Shown here: positions 16,639-24,507 of the stretch, in pieces
Numbering within the stretch: the stretch's first letter is position 1
How the letters are laid out: every line of letters starts with the position of its first letter
From: Telluribacter sp035998675
GTDB taxonomy: Bacteria > Bacteroidota > Bacteroidia > Cytophagales > Spirosomataceae
Assembly (NCBI RefSeq): GCF_035998675.1
Contig: NZ_DASYHI010000015.1
Coordinates: 310,001 to 374,000 of the forward strand
Direction of reading: 5' to 3'
DNA length: 64,000 bases
Notes under the pieces: generated by a model
The model's database searches: none
What the model was told of the DNA's origin: nothing
Seen by the model: the letters and a program-made list of their open reading frames with translations, nothing else
Made by a program: the position numbers and the translations under genes

Positions 16639-17304
16639 ATGAACCGTATCTTTCGTTGCTCTATTTTTTTCTTTTTCCTAAGTACTTGTCTCTGTACTCT
16701 TTCTCTGCAAGCCCAGGATACTACTGCCCTGGCTCCCCGGTGGGAAATAGGGATCAATGTATTGCCCATTATCAGAAAACAGGAAACCCGAAATCCAACT
16801 ATTTTGGTACGGTGGCGGATGAATGAGCATTCAGCACTAAGGGTTCAGATAGGAACCAATATTTCGTTTGAAGGCTCGGGCGCTCCCATAGATAATCATT
16901 ACGCTATTTACCCGGGCTATGAATTTGTAAAGTACTTCTCCCCAAAATCAAGCTTACATTATGGGATGGATCTGCAGTATGAGAGAGATAGAATTAGACT
17001 TTACATATTAGATACCCGAAATCTAACAGCAATGACAATGCAGGAATTTAGGACGTACAGGCATATGCTGGGAGCGGGACTATTCCTAGGGTATCGTTAT
17101 ATGTTCCTTAAGAACTTGTCTTTTTACATTGAGACAGGCTTCAATTACCAGAATCCTGTTTATAGGACATATAATGTAACCGGACTTATTTCTGTTGGGG
17201 GAGTTACAGGAGGCACTGTACAAATTACAAGCTTTGACTATTCCCGAACTAATCGCATAGCCTTTACTCCCTTACAAAAGCTAAACTTAATTTTTCACTT
17301 TTAA
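16639..17304 (+). CDS. Exported outer-membrane beta-barrel-like protein
   Basis: A 221-residue protein with a signal peptide (about 1-25, ending LSLQAQ). The mature part alternates hydrophobic and polar residues in the manner of short beta-strands and ends in ...LNLIFHF, with a C-terminal aromatic residue as in outer-membrane barrels. No named family was recognised. It is the first gene of a plus-strand run (16639-18949) with gaps of 28, 19 and 5 bp, which look like one operon. Its AT content is higher than that of the core genes around it. Confidence 0.6.
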   Translation: MNRIFRCSIFFFFLSTCLCTLSLQAQDTTALAPRWEIGINVLPIIRKQETRNPTILVRWRMNEHSALRVQIGTNISFEGSGAPIDNHYAIYPGYEFVKYFSPKSSLHYGMDLQYERDRIRLYILDTRNLTAMTMQEFRTYRHMLGAGLFLGYRYMFLKNLSFYIETGFNYQNPVYRTYNVTGLISVGGVTGGTVQITSFDYSRTNRIAFTPLQKLNLIFHF

Positions 17305-17332
17305 ATTTTATCCTTATGAAAATTATGTCCGC

Positions 17333-17920
17333 ATGAAACCAGGATTTTATTACTTATTGCCTTTGCTGTTCCTATTCCTAAAGCCAGCAACCAGTAAAGG
17401 TCAGCTATGCCAGGAAGTGAAGCTACATGACGATCAACAGCGAAACTTATTGATGGAGTACATACAAGAATCTTACCGGGAACGGTATTTTCATGGAGAT
17501 AAAGGAGTAGTTCACTTAACAAAGTCTAAGGACTCTATGGGGAAAGAGAACTGGTATTTAGAGGCAGTCATTGATGATCGTTACCGTGATCGTCCTCCCA
17601 CGCAATGGGCCTCCTTCAATGGTAAAGTTATTCTTATATATAATAGCGATCATCATTTGCCAGGGCCATTGACTGATAGCCTGAAAACGGAATTGATCAA
17701 TTGCTTACAGGAGGTCATTCAGGACAGGCTTTACATTCGTCCTCCCAAGCAGGATAGATGGTACGATGTAGAGGAGAAACCCGGAGTGCCTATTCGTCAT
17801 GCCAAAACGGGTAAACCACTTAGGAGCAAGGATGTCAGGATTCAGGGTGGAAATGCTAAAAATGATAAAATAATTACATTCTATCCTGATGGTACTTATA
17901 AAGTATTGATACCCGTATAA
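17333..17920 (+). CDS. Exported protein of unknown function
   Basis: A 195-residue protein with a hydrophobic N-terminus (about 5-22) that looks like a signal peptide (YYLLPLLFLFLKPATSKG). The remainder is charged and mixed. The C-terminal segment IITFYPDGTYKVLIPV suggests a small beta domain. No family was recognised. It is the second gene in the 16639-18949 operon, so its product is expected to act in the envelope together with its neighbours. Confidence 0.55.
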   Translation: MKPGFYYLLPLLFLFLKPATSKGQLCQEVKLHDDQQRNLLMEYIQESYRERYFHGDKGVVHLTKSKDSMGKENWYLEAVIDDRYRDRPPTQWASFNGKVILIYNSDHHLPGPLTDSLKTELINCLQEVIQDRLYIRPPKQDRWYDVEEKPGVPIRHAKTGKPLRSKDVRIQGGNAKNDKIITFYPDGTYKVLIPV

Positions 17921-17939
17921 AACCTCATTTTATCCATAT

Positions 17940-18386
17940 ATGAAACCTATCATAAAATTAGCCTTCTTGTCCCTACTGCTGTGCCTCGGGTGTGAAAAGG
18001 ATAGCCTGATGGATGCGGGCGGGCCAATTTCACGCTACCTGAGGGGTCATTGGGAGCTGGAGAAAATAGTAACCCCTACCCGAACACTCACCGGCTCGCA
18101 GATAGGCTACCGGGAAATTGTTGAGACAGGTAATGATGGTACTAAAGACTATGACAAAGTATACCGAAACGATACGCTAATAGCCACCTATGACTGGACC
18201 CGCGTACCTGGACCCACCGGCAGCGCAGCCAAGATGGAGATAACCATCAACTACTGGCCTGACATCAAGCGTTTCCACAAGATTATGATGGAGCCGGGGC
18301 TGGTCCGGTTGGAAACCTCCGGCTACGTCCCCGAAATCGGGGGAGCGCAGGACACGGTACGTTACTTCTATAGACGATTGGAATAG
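17940..18386 (+). CDS. Small lipoprotein, possibly lipocalin-like
   Basis: A 148-residue lipoprotein. The signal ends in the lipobox CLGC, giving lipid attachment at Cys18. The mature start (GHWELEKIVTPTRTLTG) resembles the opening strand of the small lipocalin-like lipoproteins common in Bacteroidota, but the match is weak. It is the third gene in the operon, starting 19 bp after the previous stop and ending 5 bp before the next start. Confidence 0.55.
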   Translation: MKPIIKLAFLSLLLCLGCEKDSLMDAGGPISRYLRGHWELEKIVTPTRTLTGSQIGYREIVETGNDGTKDYDKVYRNDTLIATYDWTRVPGPTGSAAKMEITINYWPDIKRFHKIMMEPGLVRLETSGYVPEIGGAQDTVRYFYRRLE

Positions 18387-18391
18387 TACCT

Positions 18392-18949
18392 ATGAAAAAG
18401 ATCTTAGTCTACCCATTGGTAGTTTGCCTAAGTTTACTGATTGCCGTAGATGCCCTAGCCCAGGCCGATAGTACCGGCGTATCTAAACTGCCTGTACCCA
18501 ACCGGCGCGCTAAGGCCATCTACGTGGAAGCGCTAGGAAGCAGTGGGTTTTTCTACTCGCTCAACTACGACATGCGTTTCAAAAAAGGGTTAGATGGCCT
18601 AGGGTTCCGTATTGGTATAACACGCCCCGATCCTTCAGGAATCACCATGACCTATTCGGGGCCTATCCTCATCAACTACGTTACGTCGGCACGTAGAATA
18701 GCATTTGAAGCCGGAGCCGGTGTGATAGTAGCTCATCGACGGTATGAGTATGAGGACCATGTTAGTATTCTACACAAGTATCGCCGTACCACTATTAATG
18801 ACGGAGTGGCCAATGTAGGGATTCGGGTGCAGCCCTTCCGTACCGGAATCATCTGGCGCCTATATTGGGCTCCTACCTGGATTTTTGGAGAGCCTAACTC
18901 CTTTTTTCCTCAATGGCTAGGTACCTCGCTGGGCATTGGGTTCCGGTAG
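18392..18949 (+). CDS. Exported outer-membrane beta-barrel-like protein
   Basis: A 185-residue protein with a signal peptide (about 1-23, ending DALAQA). The mature part carries alternating strands (IYVEALGSSGFFYSLNYDMRF, FEAGAGVIVAH) and ends in SLGIGFR, with an aromatic residue just before the terminal Arg. The GSSGFFYSLNYD section is common in small Bacteroidota barrel proteins. It is the last gene of the operon, followed by a strong terminator. Confidence 0.55.
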   Translation: MKKILVYPLVVCLSLLIAVDALAQADSTGVSKLPVPNRRAKAIYVEALGSSGFFYSLNYDMRFKKGLDGLGFRIGITRPDPSGITMTYSGPILINYVTSARRIAFEAGAGVIVAHRRYEYEDHVSILHKYRRTTINDGVANVGIRVQPFRTGIIWRLYWAPTWIFGEPNSFFPQWLGTSLGIGFR

Positions 18950-18972
18950 ATTTATTCCCTTATTTTTTATTG

Positions 18973-19000
18973 AACGAGCAGCTTCACCAGGCTGCTCGTT
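18973..19000 (+). terminator. Terminator of the exported-protein operon
   Basis: A perfect 10-bp stem (18973-18982 with 18991-19000) with an 8-nt loop and TTTCATTT after it. It lies 23 bp after the stop codon of the gene ending at 18949. Confidence 0.75.
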
Positions 19001-19110
19001 TCATTTAGTGGGTATAGACAAAATATCTGTTCAAGTCATTACTATCCTACTGTTTTTCTATGTAAAATATTCCTGGGCTTGCTTTTAACATAGAAAATGC
19101 CTCCTTCCTC

Positions 19111-19190
19111 AATTTGCTCGGATTTACCGTTCAAATTGCCCGGATTCTCCGTTCGCTGCGTATTTGTTTTGCTCTTACCTTGCAGTACGT
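19111..19190 (+). promoter_or_regulatory. Tandem 22-bp operator with LytTR-type half-sites and promoter, site 2
   Basis: Two adjacent 22-bp direct repeats, 19111-19132 and 19133-19154, agree at 18 of 22 positions. The half-sites ACCGTTCAA (19126) and TCCGTTCGC (19148) are exactly 22 bp apart. CGTATTTGTTTTGCTCTTAC then TACCTTGC follows, matching site 1 apart from one inserted base and a few changes. It stands in front of the decayed gene at 19250 and the barrel gene at 20048. Confidence 0.55.
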
Positions 19191-19249
19191 CATAATAGCT
19201 AAGCTAACTCATCTATCATGACGATTTATCAGTATAAACTAAAACATAG

Positions 19250-20035
19250 TACCTAAATAAAAAAGACTTTTCTCAGTGGGAGCAACAATTCGAAGGCTTC
19301 AAATCTATGAATCAAGCGTATAAACAGTTGGATAAAGAGGATTTTGAAAAAGTTAAAAATGCTAAAGATATACTCACCAAGAAAGAAGATTCCGGTGGCG
19401 TATTCTATGAAAAGGCTGTTGTTGATAACCTTTTGGCTTCACTTCTTAATCATTAAGGTATTGTACAGATTGGAGATACTATTTACAAAGTAAATGACAT
19501 AGAAGTTCGAAAAACGCATTATAAATTTGCTAATGAGTTAGATAATATAGCATCTGGCCATGTAGAAGTCAGGAAGGTTGAAAACATAGCAATCAATTTC
19601 AAAGATAACAGAGCAAGGACACTTGATGTGGATGAATATGATAGGTCTCAAGCCTATGTTTATGATGGAGTAGACCATCGATTTAGCTTTAATTACTGGG
19701 CTAAAAGATATTATCTTCAAAATTATTGGTCCACTGGCTATAACATTGCTCATCAACGCCGCAACTGGTGGGGGTGGGGATCAAGTAACGCTTTTAACTG
19801 GAGTGGCGACTATAAATGGAAAATAACTAGAGTAGCCACAAATACTGTCGAAGTAGATGTTCAGGCTAATGCATTCCCTCTATATGAAGGAGATCAGTAT
19901 CAACCTTATAGATATTCTCAAACACCAGATGACACTCAAACAAGGCATATTTATACAACAAGAATTTACTGGAATGCCTATGGACGTAATGGTGGAACTT
20001 ATCAACGTAATGGATTTATTGACACAACTATTTAA
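19250..20035 (+). pseudogene. Decayed gene: coding frame with in-frame stop and lost start
   Basis: One reading frame keeps protein-like content from 19250 to 20035 but is broken by TAA at 19454-19456 and lacks a start codon with a signal peptide. Before the stop it reads FSQWEQQFEGFKSMNQAYKQ and LLASLLNH; directly after it GIVQIGDTIYKVND. LASLLN-x-x-GxIQIGDTIYK runs across the break as in intact exported Bacteroidota proteins, so the stop probably replaces one residue. The C-terminal part (from about 19628) is rich in Trp and Tyr. The frame is AT-rich. Readthrough cannot be excluded. Confidence 0.65.
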
Positions 20036-20047
20036 TCCAAGCATCTG

Positions 20048-20875
20048 ATGTTGACTGCTCTAACTCGTAGTCTACTGTTGGTATTTGTAATGGTGTGGTG
20101 GGGTGGTACTGTGGTACAGGCTCAGGATGCGTACTACACGCCATCACCCCCCAAACCGAAGCCTGATTCCAGCCTTATTTACGGCCGAATAAAAAGCCAC
20201 TACTACATCCGGGCAGAAGCCAGTACCTTCCGGGTTCGCTCCCGCATAGCGGGCGATGAGTTTTACTCGGTAGCTCCCTTCGGGCTAAACGTCAAGGGGG
20301 GCCTTATAGCCGGTTTTAGTTTTAGGGATAAGTGGGAAATAGAGACAGGGCTGAAAAAGCTGGGAATCTATACTTCTATAGAGTTTGACCAACACAAATC
20401 CTTTGGAGCAGCTCCGGGCTCTTTAGACGGGCTCGGGCTGCGCATAAACTATTGGCATATTCCTGTGACCGGAAAAGTGGTGGTATGGCGACCTTCCAGA
20501 AAGATAAACGCATTGGGCACTTTGGGAATGGGATACAGTTGGCAAGGAAACGACGGTATCTCATTTGCCGGACCTGTGGCCATGCAGGTAGGTATTGGCC
20601 TGCCCGATGGCTCCATGCTATCCTATACTACTAGGAGCAATTACACAAAGAAGCCAAGTTTTGTAACGGGTGAGGTAGGTCTGGAGCTGAATTGGTTCTT
20701 CGGCAGAAAACTTGGGCTTACCGTGGCCGCGAAGCGGTTCTTTGGCCCCGCTACGGTACTCCAGCTGGAAAGCCAGCTCGTAGAAGATACCCAGGGTACC
20801 ACCTATAAAGTACTTTCCCAGACCGGAGCCAACGGTACCAGTTTGATAGCGGGCCTTAGGTATCGCTTGTATTAA
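20048..20875 (+). CDS. Exported outer-membrane beta-barrel-like protein
   Basis: A 275-residue protein with a signal peptide (about 1-25, ending GTVVQAQ). After a proline-rich linker (PSPPKPKPDSS) come alternating barrel-type strands, with the closing strand SLIAGLRYRLY ending in an aromatic. It resembles the small barrel proteins at 16639 and 18392 in organisation but not visibly in sequence. It starts 13 bp after the decayed gene and probably shares its promoter. The base composition is closer to core genes than that of its upstream neighbour. Confidence 0.6.
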   Translation: MLTALTRSLLLVFVMVWWGGTVVQAQDAYYTPSPPKPKPDSSLIYGRIKSHYYIRAEASTFRVRSRIAGDEFYSVAPFGLNVKGGLIAGFSFRDKWEIETGLKKLGIYTSIEFDQHKSFGAAPGSLDGLGLRINYWHIPVTGKVVVWRPSRKINALGTLGMGYSWQGNDGISFAGPVAMQVGIGLPDGSMLSYTTRSNYTKKPSFVTGEVGLELNWFFGRKLGLTVAAKRFFGPATVLQLESQLVEDTQGTTYKVLSQTGANGTSLIAGLRYRLY

Positions 20876-20941
20876 ATTTTTAAATTGATGCTAAAAGTAC
20901 CTTCAGAGAATTATTAAAATGCTCCTGATGGATAGTTGCCC

Positions 20942-21123
20942 GAGGCTCCCGCCAGTTTTCAACTGGTGGGCTATCTTATGTAAGTCTTTGACTTGTAGGC
21001 CCAGCGGTAGCTACCCTACTACTACCGTTCTGGAAGTTAGGGGTTAAGCAGAAGGGTTGATGCGCCAGTCACAGACTTGAGTCATAGCCTGAAGCCACCA
21101 GTTGCAAACTGGCGGCAGCGGGG
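20942..21123. repeat. REP/MITE-like 182-bp element, copy 2
   Basis: Copy 2 of the element at 14374, with eight substitutions and no gaps, in the same orientation. Terminal hairpins are at 20949-20969 and 21094-21116. It lies between the barrel gene and ahcY, so the two copies bracket 14.56-20.94 kb as direct repeats 6,568 bp apart. Confidence 0.9.
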
Positions 21124-21303
21124 CCAGACCCGGCTGGGGAGTTGCTTTTTTAGCATAGACAAATTATCTCCCAAACAGGTACCCAACCCTACTATATTTC
21201 TAAGGATTTCTACCGGCTGTCATACTTTTAGACATAATATCTATTTTTGTAAGCCAAACCCCAATATTCATCTACAAAACTTCCAAAAACGGGTTTAAGT
21301 ACT

Positions 21304-21311
21304 TAAATTTG
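21304..21311 (+). promoter_or_regulatory. Possible -7 box of ahcY
   Basis: TAAATTTG fits TANNTTTG and lies 37 bp upstream of the ahcY start. No TTTG is found at the usual -33 distance, so support is weak. Confidence 0.35.
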
Positions 21312-21348
21312 TGCTTTGATTTGACTAAAAACCAAACCTGTATAGAAC

Positions 21349-22665
21349 ATGTCGACTTCAACCCAAACGTACATTCCGTACAAAGTAAAAGACATTACAC
21401 TGGCCGACTGGGGCCGGAAAGAAATTACCCTGGCGGAGGCCGAAATGCCCGGTCTGATGGCTATCCGGGAGGAGTACGGCCCTCAACAGCCGCTGAAAGG
21501 TGCGCGGGTAGCGGGTTGTCTGCACATGACGATTCAGACGGCGGTATTGATTGAAACACTTACTGCTTTGGGTGCCGAAGTTACCTGGTCATCCTGTAAT
21601 ATTTTCTCTACGCAGGACCATGCCGCGGCCGCTATCGCCGCCGCCGGTATCCCCGTGTACGCCTGGAAAGGCATGAACGAAGAGGAGTTTAACTGGTGCA
21701 TTGAGCAGACGCTGTTCTTCGGCGAAGAGCGCCAGCCCCTGAACATGATCCTGGACGACGGTGGTGACCTGACCAACATGGTATTTGACGTATACCCCGA
21801 ACTGATTGCGGGCATCAAAGGTCTTTCGGAAGAAACTACTACCGGTGTACACCGCCTGTACGAGCGCCAGAAGAAAGGTACCCTGCACCTGCCGGCCATT
21901 AACGTAAACGACTCGGTAACCAAGTCGAAGTTTGACAACAAGTACGGCTGCCGCGAGTCACTGGTTGACTCGATTCGCCGGGCTACTGACCTGATGCTCG
22001 CCGGTAAAGTGGCCGTAGTAGCGGGCTATGGTGACGTAGGAAAAGGTTCGGCCGAGTCATTGCGGGGCGCGGGCTGCCGCGTACTGGTGACTGAAATTGA
22101 CCCTATCTGTGCGCTACAAGCCGCTATGGACGGCTTTGAAGTAATACCCATGGACGAAGCCGCTGAGCGGGCTAACATATTCGTAACGGCTACCGGTAAC
22201 CTCCGCATTATTTCTGAGCGTCACTTCCGGAAAATGCGCGATAAGGCCGTAGTTTGTAACATCGGCCACTTTGACAACGAGATTGACATGGCCTGGTTGA
22301 ACAAATCCTACGGTCATACCAAGTCGCAGATTAAGCCGCAGGTAGATATGTACAATATCGAAGGTAAAGATATTATTGTACTGGCCGAAGGCCGTCTGGT
22401 GAACCTGGGCTGTGCTATGGGTCACCCGTCGTTCGTGATGTCCTGCTCGTTCTCTAACCAGACGCTGGCGCAAATCGAACTGTGGACCAATTCGCAGAGC
22501 TACGAGAATAAGGTATATGTACTACCTAAGGTACTTGATGAGAAAGTAGCCGCCCTGCACCTGGCGCACGTGGGTGCCCGGTTGGAAACCCTCGAATCGG
22601 ACCAGGCGGAGTACATCGGTGTTACGGCACAGGGTCCTTTCAAACCGGATACCTACCGTTATTAA
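21349..22665 (+). CDS. ahcY: Adenosylhomocysteinase
   Basis: A 438-residue S-adenosylhomocysteine hydrolase. It splits SAH into adenosine and homocysteine, clearing the product of methyl transfer. The sequence shows HMTIQTAVLIETL near 62, NIFSTQDHAAAAI near 84, the NAD-binding loop GYGDVGKGSA near 225, and the C-terminal FKPDTYRY that closes the neighbouring active site in the tetramer. MetK, the source of SAM, is at 55 kb and is not linked. It is monocistronic, with a strong terminator. Confidence 0.97.
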   Translation: MSTSTQTYIPYKVKDITLADWGRKEITLAEAEMPGLMAIREEYGPQQPLKGARVAGCLHMTIQTAVLIETLTALGAEVTWSSCNIFSTQDHAAAAIAAAGIPVYAWKGMNEEEFNWCIEQTLFFGEERQPLNMILDDGGDLTNMVFDVYPELIAGIKGLSEETTTGVHRLYERQKKGTLHLPAINVNDSVTKSKFDNKYGCRESLVDSIRRATDLMLAGKVAVVAGYGDVGKGSAESLRGAGCRVLVTEIDPICALQAAMDGFEVIPMDEAAERANIFVTATGNLRIISERHFRKMRDKAVVCNIGHFDNEIDMAWLNKSYGHTKSQIKPQVDMYNIEGKDIIVLAEGRLVNLGCAMGHPSFVMSCSFSNQTLAQIELWTNSQSYENKVYVLPKVLDEKVAALHLAHVGARLETLESDQAEYIGVTAQGPFKPDTYRY

Positions 22666-22687
22666 TAGTTTGCAAACAGTAGTTTAG

Positions 22688-22722
22688 TAAAGCCGCTCCG
22701 ACTTATCGTTGGAGCGGCTTTA
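22688..22722 (+). terminator. Terminator of ahcY
   Basis: A perfect 12-bp stem (22688-22699 with 22711-22722), 23 bp after the stop, followed by ACTTTT. Confidence 0.8.
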
Positions 22723-22820
22723 CTTTTGGGAGCGTGGCAGAGGCAAAGCTGGTCCTACCCGGCCCGGGGGTATTTGCATAATTCACACAGCCTCATGAAT
22801 GATTCATTGCGTCAAAGCGT

Positions 22821-22828
22821 TATCTTTG
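22821..22828 (+). promoter_or_regulatory. Possible -7 box of purQ
   Basis: TATCTTTG fits TANNTTTG and lies 37 bp upstream of the purQ ATG. A TTG is present upstream, but the spacing to a -33 element is not standard. Confidence 0.4.
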
Positions 22829-22864
22829 CGGTAGAATTTAGACATACTTATATATAATTCAACT

Positions 22865-23554
22865 ATGAAATTTGGAGTAGTAGTTTTTCCAGGCTCTAAC
22901 TGTGACGACGACGCCGTGTTTGCCTTACAGCACAACCTGGGGCAGGAGGTAGTTAAGCTATGGCATAAAGACCACGACCTGCAGGGCTGTGACCTGATTG
23001 TACTACCGGGCGGATTCTCGTACGGTGATTACCTGCGCTCGGGAGCTATCTCCCGCTTCTCGCCCATCATGAACGAGGTCATTCAGCACGCCAGGCGTGG
23101 CGGGTACGTACTGGGTATTTGCAATGGCTTCCAGATCCTGTGCGAAGCCGAGCTGACACCTGGTGTATTGCTACGAAATAATGGTCAGAAATTTATCTGC
23201 CGAAACGTGCATCTGAAGCCCCAGACTAACAACTCCCTGCTGACCAGTGGACTGGAGCTGGACCGGGCTTATAAAATTCCCATTGCGCACGCCGAAGGAA
23301 GGTACTTTACCGATGCGGATTCTCTCAAGCGCCTCAATGACAATGATCAGGTCTTGTTCCGGTACTGCGATGAGAACGGTGCTATCACCGAAGCCGCTAA
23401 TCCGAACGGCAGCCTGGATAACATTGCCGGTATCTGTAACGAAGGTCGTAATGTATTCGGTATGATGCCCCACCCGGAGCGCGCTGCCGACTGCGCCCTG
23501 GGTAATACCGACGGTAAGTTAATCCTGGAGCAGGTACTTACTGTGTTGGTGTAG
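22865..23554 (+). CDS. purQ: Phosphoribosylformylglycinamidine synthase, glutaminase subunit
   Basis: A 229-residue class I glutamine amidotransferase. The nucleophile C86 is in GICNGFQ, and the His/Glu pair is in PHPER near 204. With PurL and PurS it supplies ammonia for formylglycinamide ribonucleotide amidation in purine synthesis. No purS or purL lies nearby, so the subunits are encoded apart. A stand-alone PurQ implies the organism uses the small PurL form. It ends in a double terminator region. Confidence 0.95.
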   Translation: MKFGVVVFPGSNCDDDAVFALQHNLGQEVVKLWHKDHDLQGCDLIVLPGGFSYGDYLRSGAISRFSPIMNEVIQHARRGGYVLGICNGFQILCEAELTPGVLLRNNGQKFICRNVHLKPQTNNSLLTSGLELDRAYKIPIAHAEGRYFTDADSLKRLNDNDQVLFRYCDENGAITEAANPNGSLDNIAGICNEGRNVFGMMPHPERAADCALGNTDGKLILEQVLTVLV

Positions 23555-23591
23555 CTTTTAGCTATCAGCCATTTGGTGTTAGCTAAAAGCT
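23553..23591 (+). terminator. Terminator hairpin overlapping the purQ stop
   Basis: Arms 23553-23564 and 23580-23591 pair perfectly over 12 bp. The left arm begins inside the stop codon. TTTATT follows. Confidence 0.65.
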
Positions 23592-23609
23592 TTATTACGT
23601 CATATAACA

Positions 23610-23643
23610 GAAGAGGGTGAAACGATATCGTTTCACCCTCTTC
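23610..23643. terminator. Perfect 34-bp palindromic bidirectional terminator
   Basis: Positions 23610-23626 are the exact reverse complement of 23627-23643, with GATATC at the centre. It lies between convergent purQ and lolA and is followed by TCATTTTAAT. Confidence 0.85.
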
Positions 23644-23708
23644 TCATTTTAATACTAAATATTTATATCTAAAAAAGAAACTAAGAGCTAACTACTAAGA
23701 ACTAACAG

Positions 23709-24359
23709 CTACCTAAGATCCACTACCTCTACGCCGGGGTACTGCTTGGCGTTGAAAGCGAAAAAGCTGTCGGCTACATTGACGTTGGGCTGGAAGTTAT
23801 CTACTTTATAGGTAACGCGCTGCCCATTCTTCTGGAAAATCTTCCAGCTCTTGATCGACTTATCGGCCTTATTTACCTGAATCTCTACCTTGGATACCTG
23901 ACTGTTCTTATTCGCAGTAGGGGTTAGCTCTACTAGTTCATACGTCTGTCCACCCTCCTTTACTTCTTTCAGGAAGTTATACTTAAATCCAGTCTTGTAA
24001 GCGGTGTAAATCTTGGTGGGGTCCAGTCCACCGGCTTCGTTAGGGTCAAAGTCCTGAATGTTTACCTCGTTGGTTTCCTTAATATAGGTAGCCATGGTAG
24101 TACCATCGTTAAATATTTCCTGTCCGGCCATGGTCAACCGAAACTTGGTACCCTTTACCGTAGCGTCGCCTTTCATGGCCTTTCCTCCTTCGGGCGAGTA
24201 GGTAAAGGCCGCCTTGAACGACTTCATGTTTTTATACTTGTTACTCATCGCATCCAGAATTGCAGCGGCTTTTTTGTCATTCTGAGCCAGCGTGGGGTTG
24301 GTAACCGCGGTCAGTAACCCGGCCACTACCAGCACTACTACTACCATTGTTCTTTTCAT
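23709..24359 (-). CDS. lolA: LolA-type periplasmic lipoprotein carrier
   Basis: A 216-residue protein with a signal peptide (about 1-25, ending PTLAQN). The mature part matches the LolA fold in order and size: AILDAMSNKYKNMKSFKAAFTY opens the barrel, then GTKFRLTMAGQEIFNDGTTMATYIKETNEV, and WKIFQKNGQRVTYKVDNFQPN near the end. LolA ferries lipoproteins from the inner to the outer membrane. A second LolA-fold protein is encoded at 37844. It is downstream of ftsK on the same strand, as is common in Bacteroidota. Confidence 0.85.
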   Translation of the reverse strand: MKRTMVVVVLVVAGLLTAVTNPTLAQNDKKAAAILDAMSNKYKNMKSFKAAFTYSPEGGKAMKGDATVKGTKFRLTMAGQEIFNDGTTMATYIKETNEVNIQDFDPNEAGGLDPTKIYTAYKTGFKYNFLKEVKEGGQTYELVELTPTANKNSQVSKVEIQVNKADKSIKSWKIFQKNGQRVTYKVDNFQPNVNVADSFFAFNAKQYPGVEVVDLR

Positions 24360-24507
24360 AATATACTGTATTAATTGCTAAACGTAATTCTTACTGGGGG
24401 CACCCCTGCTTTGGTTAACAGGTCTGGAACTTGGACAAACAAAAGACTATGAGGTTTAACGCAGTAGTATCCTTACTTGTTCCCAATTGAATAGGTGCGG
24501 TGGTGTA

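Noticed and set aside
21077..21298. A 73-codon frame near REP-like copy 2
   Set aside because: It overlaps the element and the ahcY promoter region and shows no family features.
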